From Salipiger mangrovisoli (GTDB taxonomy: Bacteria; Pseudomonadota; Alphaproteobacteria; Rhodobacterales; Rhodobacteraceae), in assembly GCF_015223355.1 (NCBI RefSeq), contig NZ_JADFFK010000026.1:17649-81648 (forward strand): a stretch of DNA of 64,000 bases, given 5' to 3'. Under the pieces are notes generated by a model. It was not told the DNA's origin and did not search any database. It saw only the letters and a program-made list of their open reading frames with translations. Both the position numbers and the translations under genes were made by a program. Below, piece by piece: positions 44,022 through 52,650 of the stretch; the stretch's first letter is position 1, and each line of letters begins with the position of its first letter.

Positions 44022-44887
44022 ACCGCAAGCTGACCGTCGCCCATCTCACCGCCATCGACCTCGCCCCGCCTGCCCTGATCGAGGCAGCCGCAAGCGCCGG
44101 CTTCGATGGCGTCGGCCTTCGCCTTCTGCGGGTGACGGAGGACAGCCCCGGCTACCCGCTTGCAAGCACACACGAGAGGCGCGCGACGCGGCATGCCCTC
44201 GCTGCCACGGGGCTCGAGGTCGCCGACGTCGAGTTCCTGCGGCTGACACCGGAATTCCGCGTCGAAGACGTGCTGCCCGTGCTGGACACCGGGGCGGAAC
44301 TGCAGGCGCGCCACGTGATTGCCGCCCCTTACGACAGCGACCTATCGCGCCTTGCGGCGCGCCTGGCCGACCTGGCCGAAGCCTGCCACGCACGCGGTCT
44401 TCGCGCCGTGCTGGAGTTTTTTCCCTGGACCGCGGTTCCCGACCTCGCGACCTGCTGGCGGGTGGTGCAGGAGGCAGGTCCGCTGCCCGGCATCCTTGTA
44501 GACAGCCTGCATTTCGACCGCTCCGGTTCATCCCTGGCGCAACTGGCGCAGATCCCCGCGGCGCGCCTGCCCTTCGCACATCTGTGTGATGCGCCGGTTT
44601 GCCCCTCCTACAGCACCGAGGCGCTGCTGGACACGGCCCGCCGCGAGCGCCTTCTGCCGGGCGACGGCGAAATCGACCTGGTCTCGCTTCTGCGCGTTCT
44701 GCCCGCCAACCTGCCGCTTGGGCTCGAGATTCCCGGCCCGCTGCGCGGCACCGAAACCCAAGGGGACCGGCTGCGGCGCATTCATCGGGCCACGCTGGCG
44801 CTCCTCCGTACCGCGATGGACCAAGGTCGCGACATTGCGCTGCCCGGCGATCCGGGCGCGCCGGAAGACGGCAGAAATGGCCCTTGA
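44018..44887 (+). CDS. sugar phosphate isomerase/epimerase-like TIM-barrel protein
   Basis: The predicted protein has 289 residues. It fits the xylose-isomerase-like AP-endonuclease-2 superfamily: FDGVGLRLLRVTEDSP near the start, AVLEFFPWT with a metal Glu, GILVDSLHFDRSGS, and LPFAHLCDAP. The same superfamily includes 3-dehydroshikimate dehydratases of the AsbF/QuiC type, so it could be a second dehydratase or an isomerase acting on the FAD enzyme's product. It overlaps the FAD gene by 4 bases. No intact gene follows for 3.7 kb. Confidence 0.82.
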   Translation: MNRKLTVAHLTAIDLAPPALIEAAASAGFDGVGLRLLRVTEDSPGYPLASTHERRATRHALAATGLEVADVEFLRLTPEFRVEDVLPVLDTGAELQARHVIAAPYDSDLSRLAARLADLAEACHARGLRAVLEFFPWTAVPDLATCWRVVQEAGPLPGILVDSLHFDRSGSSLAQLAQIPAARLPFAHLCDAPVCPSYSTEALLDTARRERLLPGDGEIDLVSLLRVLPANLPLGLEIPGPLRGTETQGDRLRRIHRATLALLRTAMDQGRDIALPGDPGAPEDGRNGP

Positions 44888-44915
44888 GGGAGCGCAGTTC
44901 CCCTTCCCGCCTCCT

Positions 44916-45454
44916 GTGGCGCGCTTGGCGGCCGGTGCCCCGGTGAACACCGCCTGGAACCGGCCAGATGGGGCAATCGTCGCGACGGCGGTGCGCCGGA
45001 ACGTGCTGCGGGCCGGCAGCGGATAGGCAGCAGAAGCCGAGGCGATCTCGGCCTGCTTCGCCGCGATCTTCGACGTGTTGAAATCCATCACACTGCCAAG
45101 CTCGTCGACGGCTGAACGGGCGATCAGCCCAAAATCGTCCTGCAGGTCCGGGCGCCGGAGGATCACCTCTTCGCCCGAGGCCGGTCCGTCCCGGCCCAAC
45201 AGTCGGTCACCGATCAGATCGACCTCATGCGCGTCGGCATCGAACAGCACCGCCGTGCGGATGCCGGTGATGAAAATCCGGAATCCGGGCCGCGGCGCCA
45301 GGCGGACCGCGGCGGCGGCCTTCACCGACACGCCGAACTCCTCGGTCAGCGCCTTCCCAGAGACTCCATGGTCACGAAACCGGACGCGAAGACGCGATTC
45401 TGGAGCGCCGACAAGTTCTGCGCAGGAGAGAGAGCTGTCCTCGAGCCGAGTCAT
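44916..45454 (-). pseudogene. broken DeoR/GlpR-family regulator
   Basis: Codon bias is strong from 45454 to about 45000. The start has a helix-turn-helix trace (ALTEEFGVSVKAAAAV). It is then fused to the sugar-binding half: EVDLIGDRLLGRDGPASGEE, DDFGLIARSAVDELGSVMDF and TAVATIAPSGRFQAVF. About 80 residues between the two are missing, so the protein would not fold. It is divergent from the decayed ABC operon, as DeoR regulators usually are from their sugar transport operons. Confidence 0.6.
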
Positions 45455-45534
45455 TTATCGATCACCCTCGGAAGAAAGTCTGCATTGGTCAGAGACTGCC
45501 GCGACGCCCGGAATCCTCTCCCGAGCCGCCGATG

Positions 45535-45875
45535 GCACGATCCGTGCAGTCGGGCGCACGCTTGGTCCGGATGCCTGGGCCCGGTGCGCTGGCGATACGC
45601 CGGCGCCAGATGCAGACGCTGGTGATCTGCGCCGGCCGTTCCGGTGTCGTGGCAGCAACCTGCAAGGGTGTCCTCGCCGCTGGCGGCCTGCCCATCGGTC
45701 TTCTTGCCGGATTCGATCTGGCCAAGGCCAACCCCTTTGTGGCAATTTCGCTCAGCACCGGGTTTCCGGGGCCGCACCGCTGGAGGGCGCGCACCAGACC
45801 CGAAGCCCCGACGAGGCGGTCGAGACCGCGCGCGCCCTGAAGCTATCCAGCTTGCCGGTGCTCGGGGGCGCATGA
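45535..45875 (+). pseudogene. broken LOG-family (TIGR00725-like) Rossmann-fold gene
   Basis: One frame gives LVICAGRSGVVAATCKGVLA then GGLPIGLLAGFDLAKANPFV and AISLSTGFPGP. After a frameshift near 45790 a second gives ARALKLSSLPVLGGA and a stop. Intact relatives read GGRSGVM.A...GGL.IGLLPG....ANPYV...TG.G.ARN and ...IALALKLGKPV. The N-terminus and the PGGxGTxxE catalytic region are missing. Confidence 0.55.
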
Positions 45876-45876
45876 A

Positions 45877-46570
45877 ATGAGCGGTCTCTTACGTGGATCG
45901 GAAAGCGCGCACTCCCCGCATCTGACCGTGCGCCAGAATATTGCCTCCCTGCTGCGGACGGTTCCCGCACGACTGCCCGGTGCGGCGCTTTTCAGCACCC
46001 AGACCCGCGCCGCGGCGTCCGAGATCGAGGCCCGCACGCTTGAAATTGCGCTCATGCTGCGGCTCGGCGCACTGCTCGACTGCAAGCCAGATCAGCTCTG
46101 TGGCGGGCAGCAGCAGCACGTTGCGCTGGCACCGGCGCTGGTGCGCGATCCCGCGGCCTTCCTGCTCGACGCGCCGCTGAAGAACCTCGACACCGCGCTG
46201 CGCCACAGCACCTGCGGGGCAATCCGCGAGGTGAACTGGCGCACCGGCCAACCCTTCCTGCTGCTGACCCACGACCGGGCCGACGTGCTGTCGATCGCCG
46301 GTGATGATCGGCGGGCGCAGCGCGCAATGCGCGCCGCCTGCCGATATCTGCCATCGCCCCGCCAGCCGTGAGGTCGCCAGCTTCGTCGGGGCGCATTGGA
46401 TGCACATCCTCGCTCCCGGCGTCGAGGCACCGGCGCTGCACCCGCGCGGCGCGCGGGACACGATCAGCATCCGGCCCGAGGGACTTCGGATCGACCCGAA
46501 GGGGACGCGCCGTGGCACGCTCAACAGCGCCGCCTTCGAGGAGACCCTGCTGCAAGTGCGCACCACCTCG
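45877..46570 (+). pseudogene. broken sugar ABC transporter ATPase (UgpC/MalK type)
   Basis: The first frame (to 46371) has PHLTVRQNIASLL, QLCGGQQQHVALAPALVRDP and FLLDAPLKNLD, then LLLTHDRADVLSIAG. A second frame continues with REVASFVGAHWMHILAPG and ISIRPEGLRIDP, the C-terminal TOBE-like domain. The Walker A segment is deleted, the catalytic Glu of Walker B is Ala (LLDAP), and the signature is altered. It cannot work as an ATPase. Confidence 0.75.
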
Positions 46571-47060
46571 GGGGCTGCGCTGCTGATCATCTTCGCGCCG
46601 GTGGGCGTGGTCTTCGTGCTCGCCTTCACCGACTGGCGGATCGGCGCAGGGGACAAGGACTTGTGGGTCTCGACAATTTCGCCCAGCTCTTTGGCTCGCG
46701 GCCGAGGAGCAACGCATCCTCAACACGCTGACCTATGTGGCGATCGTCATCCCGGTCTCGGTCGGGATGGGCTGCTGGTGGCGCTTCTGCCTGGTCTCCA
46801 AGCCGATGCCGGGACCGACCACGCTCTTCGTGGTGGTGACCTTCGCGGCCAACGCCTTTCGCCAGTTCGAGGCGGTCGCGACGCTGACCAAGGGCGGCCC
46901 GGCCTTTGCCTCGGACACCATCGTCTAAGCGCCCTACCGGGAAGGCTTCGTCCACTTCAAGGCGGGCCATGCCGGCGTCTTCCACGCGGTGTTTTTCCTC
47001 GCTCTGCCGCTCACCGCACTGCAGGTCTGTGCCGTCGAGCGCAAGGAACACTGCCGATGA
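46565..47060 (+). pseudogene. broken ABC sugar permease, UgpA/MalF type
   Basis: Pieces in shifted frames read VFVLAFTDWRIGAGDKD, LVGLDNFAQLFG, LTYVAIVIPVSVGMG, then FRQFEAVATLTKGGPAFASD and, after a stop near 46926, YREGFVHFKAGHAGVFHAVF. The order matches a UgpA-type permease, but about half, including the EAA loop region, is deleted. It ends by overlapping the next pseudogene (ATGA), a trace of the old operon. Confidence 0.7.
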
Positions 47061-47632
47061 AACGCATGATCCTTCTTGGTCCCCTGGCGCTCGGCGCGGC
47101 GCTGGCGCTGCTGCCCGTTGCGTGAACGGTCGCGGTCTCGTTCAAGCCGCAGCCAGAGGTCTTCACCCTCTCGATTGCCCCGCTGCCGAAGGCGCCGAGG
47201 CTGGCCAACCACCGGCTGGCGCTGATCCGGACCGAGATCCCGTGCTATCTGATCAACGGCGTGGTTGTCACCGGCGGCATCCTCGTGCTGCAACTGCCGG
47301 TCTCGGCGCCCTGCGCCTACCCGCTGGCGCACCTGCGGTTCAGCGGGCACGGGTCGCTCTTCGCCGCGTTCCCGGCCCCGCTCCACGTTGCCGCGATCCT
47401 CTCGGTGACTGCGCATCGAGACGACCACTTCTGACCGATGATCGCTGCCAGCGATCCGCAGATCGCCACTCCGTCGCGCGGCATCCTGTTCTTCCTCGAC
47501 GCGGATAACGGCGACGATGTCGGGCCGCTGATGGCCGGGGCCGTGCAAGCCATCGCGCCTTTGGTGCTGGGGTTCCTGCTCGCGCAGCGCCCCGTCACGC
47601 AGGGTCTGGCGAATATTGGACTGAAAGGATGA
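47057..47632 (+). pseudogene. broken ABC sugar permease, UgpE/MalG type
   Basis: It starts MKRMILLGPLALGAALALLP and stops at TGA 47123-47125, where relatives have Trp. The frame then continues TVAVSFKPQPEVFTLSIAP and INGVVVTGGILVLQLPVSAP. A large deletion follows, and the last piece is ILFFLDADNGDDVGPLMAGA then APLVLGFLLAQR. These are the start and end of a family permease. Confidence 0.7.
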
Positions 47633-47819
47633 CCGCCCGGCCCGCCCGCCGAATGACCACGAGACCGAGAGGCCGCGGGCTACGCCCACTGGGCAGCGGG
47701 TGAACAACCTTCCGAGACTTCACAGCTAGGCACCTCCGCATCTACACTGGGAATCTCCATCAGCCCCGCGCTCCATGGCCGCTTCGCCTCCGAGGGCGGC
47801 ACGTCGCTGATGACCCGCG

Positions 47820-48225
47820 TCGCCGGTCACGGCGCCGGACACCGAGGTCTACCTCCCCGCGGTGGCTCGGATATCGTCATGCTGACCGATGACGCTGAGA
47901 CGCAACCGGCGGCCCGGAATTTCAACGCCTTCGTCACCAGCCCGCGGCGCGGATGATCATCGTCGAGACCACCGGCTGTGCGCCGACCAACGCCCTCGTG
48001 GTCGAGGACGAGAGCCACCTCGGCGTCTTCTACGCCGAAATCCCAACGCCCGCTTTGCGCAGGCGCGGGTCGCGCGATATGCCCGGCCCTGCTGCGCCGT
48101 CCCCGACGCCGAGGGGGGTGCAGTGACCGACCTGAACGCCGCTGATCTGCTCGGGATTGTCGAAGGGGCGGACCCGAAGGCGAGTGTCTAGGATTTGGCC
48201 GACACGACACGCGAGATGCTCGGTT
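47820..48225 (+). pseudogene. C-terminal fragment of an ABC sugar-binding protein
   Basis: Frames joined by shifts give DIVMLTDDAETQPAARNFNA then FVTSPR, NALVVEDESHLGVFYAEI, NARFAQARVARYARP, and AVTDLNAADLLGIVEGADPK then DLADTTREMLGF. This fits the C-terminus of UgpB-like periplasmic receptors. The signal peptide and N-terminal lobe are missing, and a TAG stop at 48189 interrupts it. It completes the decayed ABC transporter set. Confidence 0.6.
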
Positions 48226-48609
48226 TCAACCGACGTGGCCCGCGCGCGGCCTTGGCGGGGCTGCGCCGACGCCACGGTGCCGGCTTCATGAGAGACGTCG
48301 CAGTCCCAAGGCTCAAGGACCTTGCGCCGTTCCGCAACCCATGCCCGTCCTCGCGGAGGGCTCTTCCCGCTTTGCGCAACCGCAGACAATTGGAGCGCGG
48401 CTGCGTGGATGCAGGAGAGCCGGGCCGAAGCGCCGCTGCTGCGCCCACGGAGGATCTGGGCGTTGACCGGCGGCCAGCCAGGCACCGTCAGCTCCTCTCA
48501 ACTTGCCCCAATCGCAATGTCGCAACTGACACGAAGACCACATGTCCCATGGCGACCGTGCCGTCTCTTTCCGGTTTCCGCCGGGTGCGCGCCGCCGGGA
48601 GACACCGCG
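48226..48609. other. 384-bp gap without a gene
   Basis: No convincing coding frame, repeat or RNA signature is visible. It separates the decayed ABC operon from the 3' end of the leftward cytochrome operon. Confidence 0.5.
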
Positions 48610-49182
48610 CTAGGGCAGCGTTGCCAGGTAATCTGCGAGAAGATCGACCTCTTCCTCCGTCAGCGCCTGAGCGATCTCGACCATGGCGGCGCGACTGCCC
48701 AGACGCCGCTCGGCCCTGAAATCGAGCAGAGCCTTGCGCAGGTAATCCGCGCGCTGGTTCCTCAGCGGAGGGATCTGTTTGCCCCCGCGAAAGTCCGCGC
48801 CGTGGCAGGTGTTGCAGCGGTGGTCCTGTGCCAGCGCGCCCGCGTCCGATCCCGCCCCCGTGCCCGGTGCCGGCACCTGCGGTGGCGGCAGGCCGGCGAT
48901 CCATGCCGCGGCGGCTCGCAGGTCGTTGTCGGTCATCTCGGACGTCAGCGCCTGCATGGCATCACCGGCGCGGTTGCCCGAGCGAAAGGCGACCAGTTGC
49001 AGGAGCGCGTAATAGGAGTCGATGCCCCCGAGAGAGGGCACCTCGGCCGTGGTGGAATCCCCTGAGCCGTGACAGGCGACACATTGCTCCTGCACGGCCA
49101 GGAAACCCTCCTGGGCCGATGCGTGTTGCATCGGCCCAAGCAGAAGCGCCCCGAGCACGGCCGCGCCGGCCCTACTCGCCAT
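48610..49182 (-). CDS. dihaem cytochrome c (c4-like)
   Basis: The predicted protein has 190 residues. ATG 49182 begins a signal peptide (cleavage after ASAQ). Two haem sites are CVACH (34-38) and CNTCH (123-127), each with a downstream Met as possible sixth ligand. It should be a periplasmic electron carrier. It overlaps the upstream sorbosone-dehydrogenase-like gene by 11 bp, so it is the likely electron acceptor for that enzyme. Confidence 0.88.
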   Translation of the reverse strand: MASRAGAAVLGALLLGPMQHASAQEGFLAVQEQCVACHGSGDSTTAEVPSLGGIDSYYALLQLVAFRSGNRAGDAMQALTSEMTDNDLRAAAAWIAGLPPPQVPAPGTGAGSDAGALAQDHRCNTCHGADFRGGKQIPPLRNQRADYLRKALLDFRAERRLGSRAAMVEIAQALTEEEVDLLADYLATLP

Positions 49183-50395
49183 AGCTGACCCGGTAGACCG
49201 CCCCGTTCCAGTCGTCCGAGACCAGCAGCGAGCCGTCCGCCATGACCTCGACATCGACCGGGCGACCCACGTATTCATTGTCCTGGATGAGCCCGGTCAG
49301 GAAGGGCTCGATCCGGGTCACGTTGCCGGCGTCGTCGAGATAGGCCACGACCACATCGCCGCCGATCTTCTCGGTCCGGTTCCACGGCCCGTGACGGGCG
49401 ATGAAGATCTGCCCGGCGTAGTCGGCGGGGAACATGTCCCCGGTGTAGAAGCGCATCCCGAGCGGCGCGCTGTGCGGCCCGAGCAGGGCGATCGGCGCCT
49501 CGAAATCCGCGCAGGAATAGCCCCAGCCGAATTCCGGATCGGTGAAGGTGCCGTTGTGGCAGAACGGGAAGCCGAAATGCTGCTCGCCCGGTTTCGTCAG
49601 CCGGTTGAGCTCGTCCTCGGGCAGGTCTTCACTGAGCCAGTCCCGCTGGTTGTCGGTGAAATATAGCTCGCCGGTCTCGGGGTGGAAGTCGAAGCCCACC
49701 GAGTTGCGCATCCCCCGCAGGATCGTCTCGGCACTTCTGCCGTCGAGGCTGACCTTGCGGATCTCGCCAAATCCCGCGTCGATCGCGCAGATGTTGCAGG
49801 GCGCGGAATTGGTGACGTAGAGGTTCTCGTCCGGCCCGACGGCAAGGTAGCGCCAGCCGTGCGGCCGGGGCTCGCCCAGATCGGTGTAGATCTCTTGCAG
49901 CTCCGGCGGGCTGTCGAGGTTCGCATCGATGTCCGCCGCCTTCACGATCCGCTGGTGCTCGGCGATGTAGAGATCGCCGCCGTGCAGCGCGATGCCGTTC
50001 GGCCAGTCGAGGTTCTCGTAGATCATCTTCGGCGCGCCGCCGCTGGGGATCGCCCAGACCGCGTTGCCCTCCCAGTTCGAGACGATCACTGTCCCCGCCT
50101 CGGTGACGCGCAGCGCGCGGGCATTGTTCACCCCGCTGGCGAAGACCTCGACCTTGAAGCCCTCGGGGACCTTGATCAGGTCGAGCGGCAGGTCGCCCTC
50201 GGCAGTCGGCAGGGGCATCGGCGTCTGGATCGCCAGCGCCTGTGCGCCGGGCGTTTCCGGGCGGCCCTGCAGCGGCCCCTCGGCAGGCGCGACCGTCGCC
50301 GGAGCGGCGGGCGCAGGGGGATCGGCCTGGGCAAGCACCATCTGGCCATGGCCGATAAATCCGGCAGCGAGGCCGGCAATCACGTAGGCTTTCAT
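49172..50395 (-). CDS. sorbosone-dehydrogenase-like beta-propeller protein
   Basis: The predicted protein has 407 residues. ATG 50395 follows GGGAGGAG and begins a signal peptide (cut near VLAQ). A Pro/Ala-rich linker leads to a six-blade propeller: LIKVPEGFKVEVFASGVNNA, NGIALHGGDLYIAEHQ, GMRNSVGFDFHPETGELYFT and FIARHGPWNRTEKIGG. It resembles PQQ-dependent sugar or aldose dehydrogenases of the sorbosone group. It is periplasmic and coupled to the dihaem cytochrome. The substrate is not known, but the operon suggests an aromatic-linked alcohol or aldehyde. Confidence 0.85.
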   Translation of the reverse strand: MKAYVIAGLAAGFIGHGQMVLAQADPPAPAAPATVAPAEGPLQGRPETPGAQALAIQTPMPLPTAEGDLPLDLIKVPEGFKVEVFASGVNNARALRVTEAGTVIVSNWEGNAVWAIPSGGAPKMIYENLDWPNGIALHGGDLYIAEHQRIVKAADIDANLDSPPELQEIYTDLGEPRPHGWRYLAVGPDENLYVTNSAPCNICAIDAGFGEIRKVSLDGRSAETILRGMRNSVGFDFHPETGELYFTDNQRDWLSEDLPEDELNRLTKPGEQHFGFPFCHNGTFTDPEFGWGYSCADFEAPIALLGPHSAPLGMRFYTGDMFPADYAGQIFIARHGPWNRTEKIGGDVVVAYLDDAGNVTRIEPFLTGLIQDNEYVGRPVDVEVMADGSLLVSDDWNGAVYRVSYGE

Positions 50396-50466
50396 CTTCT
50401 CCTCCCTTCGGCACCCTGCAACGGGCGCCATGGCTTCAACAAAGTGCGGCGGGGACGCCGCTCCTC

Positions 50467-51114
50467 TCAGCGTCCCCAGACATGTCCTTCCCACTCGATC
50501 GGCCGACCGGCGAGCCAGCTTTCGCCGCAGGCATAAAGCGCCGCCACTTTCTCTCCCCTCAGTCCGGGCATGTCGGTCTTGACCGGATAGCCGATCGAGG
50601 ACTGCAGGTAGGCAAGGTGGCAATAGCCCGTCGGATAGCGGGCCAGCACCTCGGGATCGAGCTCGAGCCGCGCGGCGGGATCGACCGGGTCCATCCGGTC
50701 CTTCTCGTAGATCGGCTGGCGCAGGCAGAGCCCCCAACGCCCTTCGCGTCTTTCCCAGAAATCATGGAAGCGCCCGGTGCAGACCACGTCAACCTGCACG
50801 CCATGCACCTCGGCACGCTGCGAGATGGTCATCTTGGTCTGGGTGATCGCCCGGTTCCCGGCGATCTCGATGTTCGAGCCGCCAAGGAAGTGCAGGATGC
50901 TCACCCCCTTGTCCCAGCCCGCCCGGTTCATCGCGATGAACTCGTCCGCCGTGCCCTGCGTCCAGGTCGCCATCATCCGCCCGTCGTCGTGCCAGACGGT
51001 GCGGAACTTTTCCCAAAAGCCCGCATCGCGCCAAATCACCCAGTTCTCGACCAGGTCCCGCAGATCCTGCATGTCCTCGCGCTGGCGCGTCGCCTTGGAT
51101 AGGGCTGTGTTCAT
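50467..51114 (-). CDS. NTF2/SnoaL-like protein
   Basis: The predicted protein has 215 residues. ATG 51114 has AGGAGG upstream; a start 15 bp earlier is possible. Residues 10-150 fit a SnoaL/NTF2-like alpha-beta barrel (QDLRDLVENWVIWRDAGFW, GCxF-like VVCTGRFHDFWERREGRWGL). Such folds include ring-hydroxylating dioxygenase beta subunits, isomerases and decarboxylases. Here it may act on an aromatic acid upstream of hydroxyquinol. No catalytic residues can be assigned with confidence. Confidence 0.75.
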   Translation of the reverse strand: MNTALSKATRQREDMQDLRDLVENWVIWRDAGFWEKFRTVWHDDGRMMATWTQGTADEFIAMNRAGWDKGVSILHFLGGSNIEIAGNRAITQTKMTISQRAEVHGVQVDVVCTGRFHDFWERREGRWGLCLRQPIYEKDRMDPVDPAARLELDPEVLARYPTGYCHLAYLQSSIGYPVKTDMPGLRGEKVAALYACGESWLAGRPIEWEGHVWGR

Positions 51115-51174
51115 CGGATCCTCCTGCAATCGGACACGGGAAATGGGGGGTGAAACGGTTTCGCCTGTGGCATG

Positions 51175-52023
51175 TCAGGTCAGCCCGGCCCGGTGCTTGA
51201 GCGAGGTCGCCGCCCGGTCGATCACGTCAAGCGCCTTGGCGCGCAACTCGTCGGTCATCCGTTCGGCCGGCACCGTGACGCTGAGCGAGGCCAGCGGCCG
51301 GCCCTGTGGCGACAGGATGACCCGCGCGATGCCGCCGATGCCCGGCGTATATTCCTCTTCGACCGTGGCATAGCCCGCGGCAGCAATCGCCCGCAGCTTC
51401 TCGCGTACGGCCTCGGCACTCAGCAGCGAGTTGCGGGCAAACCGCTGGTAGCGCGCACGCGCGAGGTATTCCTCGCGCATGGGCTCTGACAGATGGGCCA
51501 GGATGACCTGCCCGCCCGAGGTGGCATGCAAGGGCGCCCGGTCGCCGAGCCTGAGGTGCGCGACGATCCGGTGCGGGCTGAGCACCGTGGCTGCCACCCG
51601 ATGGTTGTCCCCCTCGCGCAGGTTCAACGCCGAGCTTTCCCCGGTCTGCTCGGTGATCCATTCGAGCACCGGCACCGCGGCTTCCGCGAGATCCCGCTTG
51701 GCCCGCGACCGGCCCGCAAGGTCGGTGATCGCCGGACCCAGAAGATACCCCCGGCCCTCCGCGTCGAAGGACAGGTAATCATGGCGCAGCAGCGTCTTCA
51801 GCACCTGGGTCAGGCTGCTCTTGGGAATGTTCAGCTCTTCGGCGATCTGTACATGCGTGCGCGCGCTGCCCCATTGCCCGAGCAGGTCGAGCACCTGGAT
51901 CACCCGCAACGCGGATTTGACATCGCCGGGGGGGGCGGGCGACCGCCGGAACGACGGCGCGACCTCGGCGTCGCCGGTGCCGGAACTCATGCGCGGCACG
52001 CGCTTGTCGGGGGTGTGTTCCAC
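51175..52023 (-). CDS. IclR-family transcriptional regulator
   Basis: The predicted protein has 282 residues. A 35-residue N-terminal tail leads to an IclR winged helix (VIQVLDLLGQWGSARTHVQI, EELNIPKSSLTQVLKTLL). The GAF-like effector domain follows (GESSALNLREGDNHRVAATV, then GRPLASLSVTVPAERM). It lies inside the leftward catabolic operon and probably binds the TGAAC-A-GTTCA palindrome at 53687. I infer control of both divergent transcripts by an aromatic or ring-cleavage product. Confidence 0.9.
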   Translation of the reverse strand: MEHTPDKRVPRMSSGTGDAEVAPSFRRSPAPPGDVKSALRVIQVLDLLGQWGSARTHVQIAEELNIPKSSLTQVLKTLLRHDYLSFDAEGRGYLLGPAITDLAGRSRAKRDLAEAAVPVLEWITEQTGESSALNLREGDNHRVAATVLSPHRIVAHLRLGDRAPLHATSGGQVILAHLSEPMREEYLARARYQRFARNSLLSAEAVREKLRAIAAAGYATVEEEYTPGIGGIARVILSPQGRPLASLSVTVPAERMTDELRAKALDVIDRAATSLKHRAGLT

Positions 52024-52037
52024 GTGACCTCCATGCC

Positions 52038-52583
52038 TCAGCCGCCGATTTCCGCCGCGAATGCAGCAAGCTGGGCGCGGATCATCTCGCGCGTTGTCTC
52101 ATCGGCGATCCGTGTGCCGCTCTCGTCGACCTTGGACTTCGCGAAGGCGACGAAGACCTCGGGCTTGGTGAAGACCTTCGCCTCGAGGAACACCATGATC
52201 TGGCGCAGGTGATACTGCATGCGCGCGCCGCCGAGCATCCCGCCCGCCGCCGATTGCAGAGCGACCTGCTTCCCCTTGAAAGGCTGATCCGGCAGCCGCG
52301 AGATCCAGTCGATCGTGTTCTTGAGCCCGCCCGGAACCGAGAAGTTGTACTCCGGGCTGACGATCACCACGCCGTCGGCCCGCGCGATCATCTCCGCAAG
52401 CTCGACGACCTCCTGCGGGAACCCGTCCGCGCCCTGCGCGTCGGCGTTGTAGATGGGGATCGCACCGAAGTCCGGCGCCTGGAGGATCTCGCAGCCTTCA
52501 GGCGCCAGCTCGGGCAGCGTGTTGCAGACCGCGCGGTTGAAGGACCCCGTTCTCAGACTTCCGCAGATCACGAGCAATTGCAT
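52038..52583 (-). CDS. NAD(P)H-dependent FMN reductase
   Basis: The predicted protein has 181 residues, a flavodoxin-like fold. The phosphate-binding loop is GSLRTGSFNRAV near residues 9-20, and the flavin site is SPEYNFSVPGGLKNTIDWIS. Such proteins supply reduced flavin to two-component monooxygenases or reduce quinones. No partner monooxygenase is in the window, so quinone reduction or partnership with a distant gene is possible. ATG 52583 begins MQLLVICGS. It lies 14 bp before IclR. Confidence 0.9.
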   Translation of the reverse strand: MQLLVICGSLRTGSFNRAVCNTLPELAPEGCEILQAPDFGAIPIYNADAQGADGFPQEVVELAEMIARADGVVIVSPEYNFSVPGGLKNTIDWISRLPDQPFKGKQVALQSAAGGMLGGARMQYHLRQIMVFLEAKVFTKPEVFVAFAKSKVDESGTRIADETTREMIRAQLAAFAAEIGG

Positions 52584-52650
52584 GGAGTTTCGTACCTTTC
52601 CTTGTGGCGCCGGCCGGTGGGCGGGCCGGCGCGCTTGTGGTTTGCGGGCG

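Noticed and set aside
45075..45875. 266-codon plus-strand frame as an intact gene
   Set aside because: Its first half is antisense to the DeoR remnant; only its last 25 or so codons belong to the LOG-like pseudogene.
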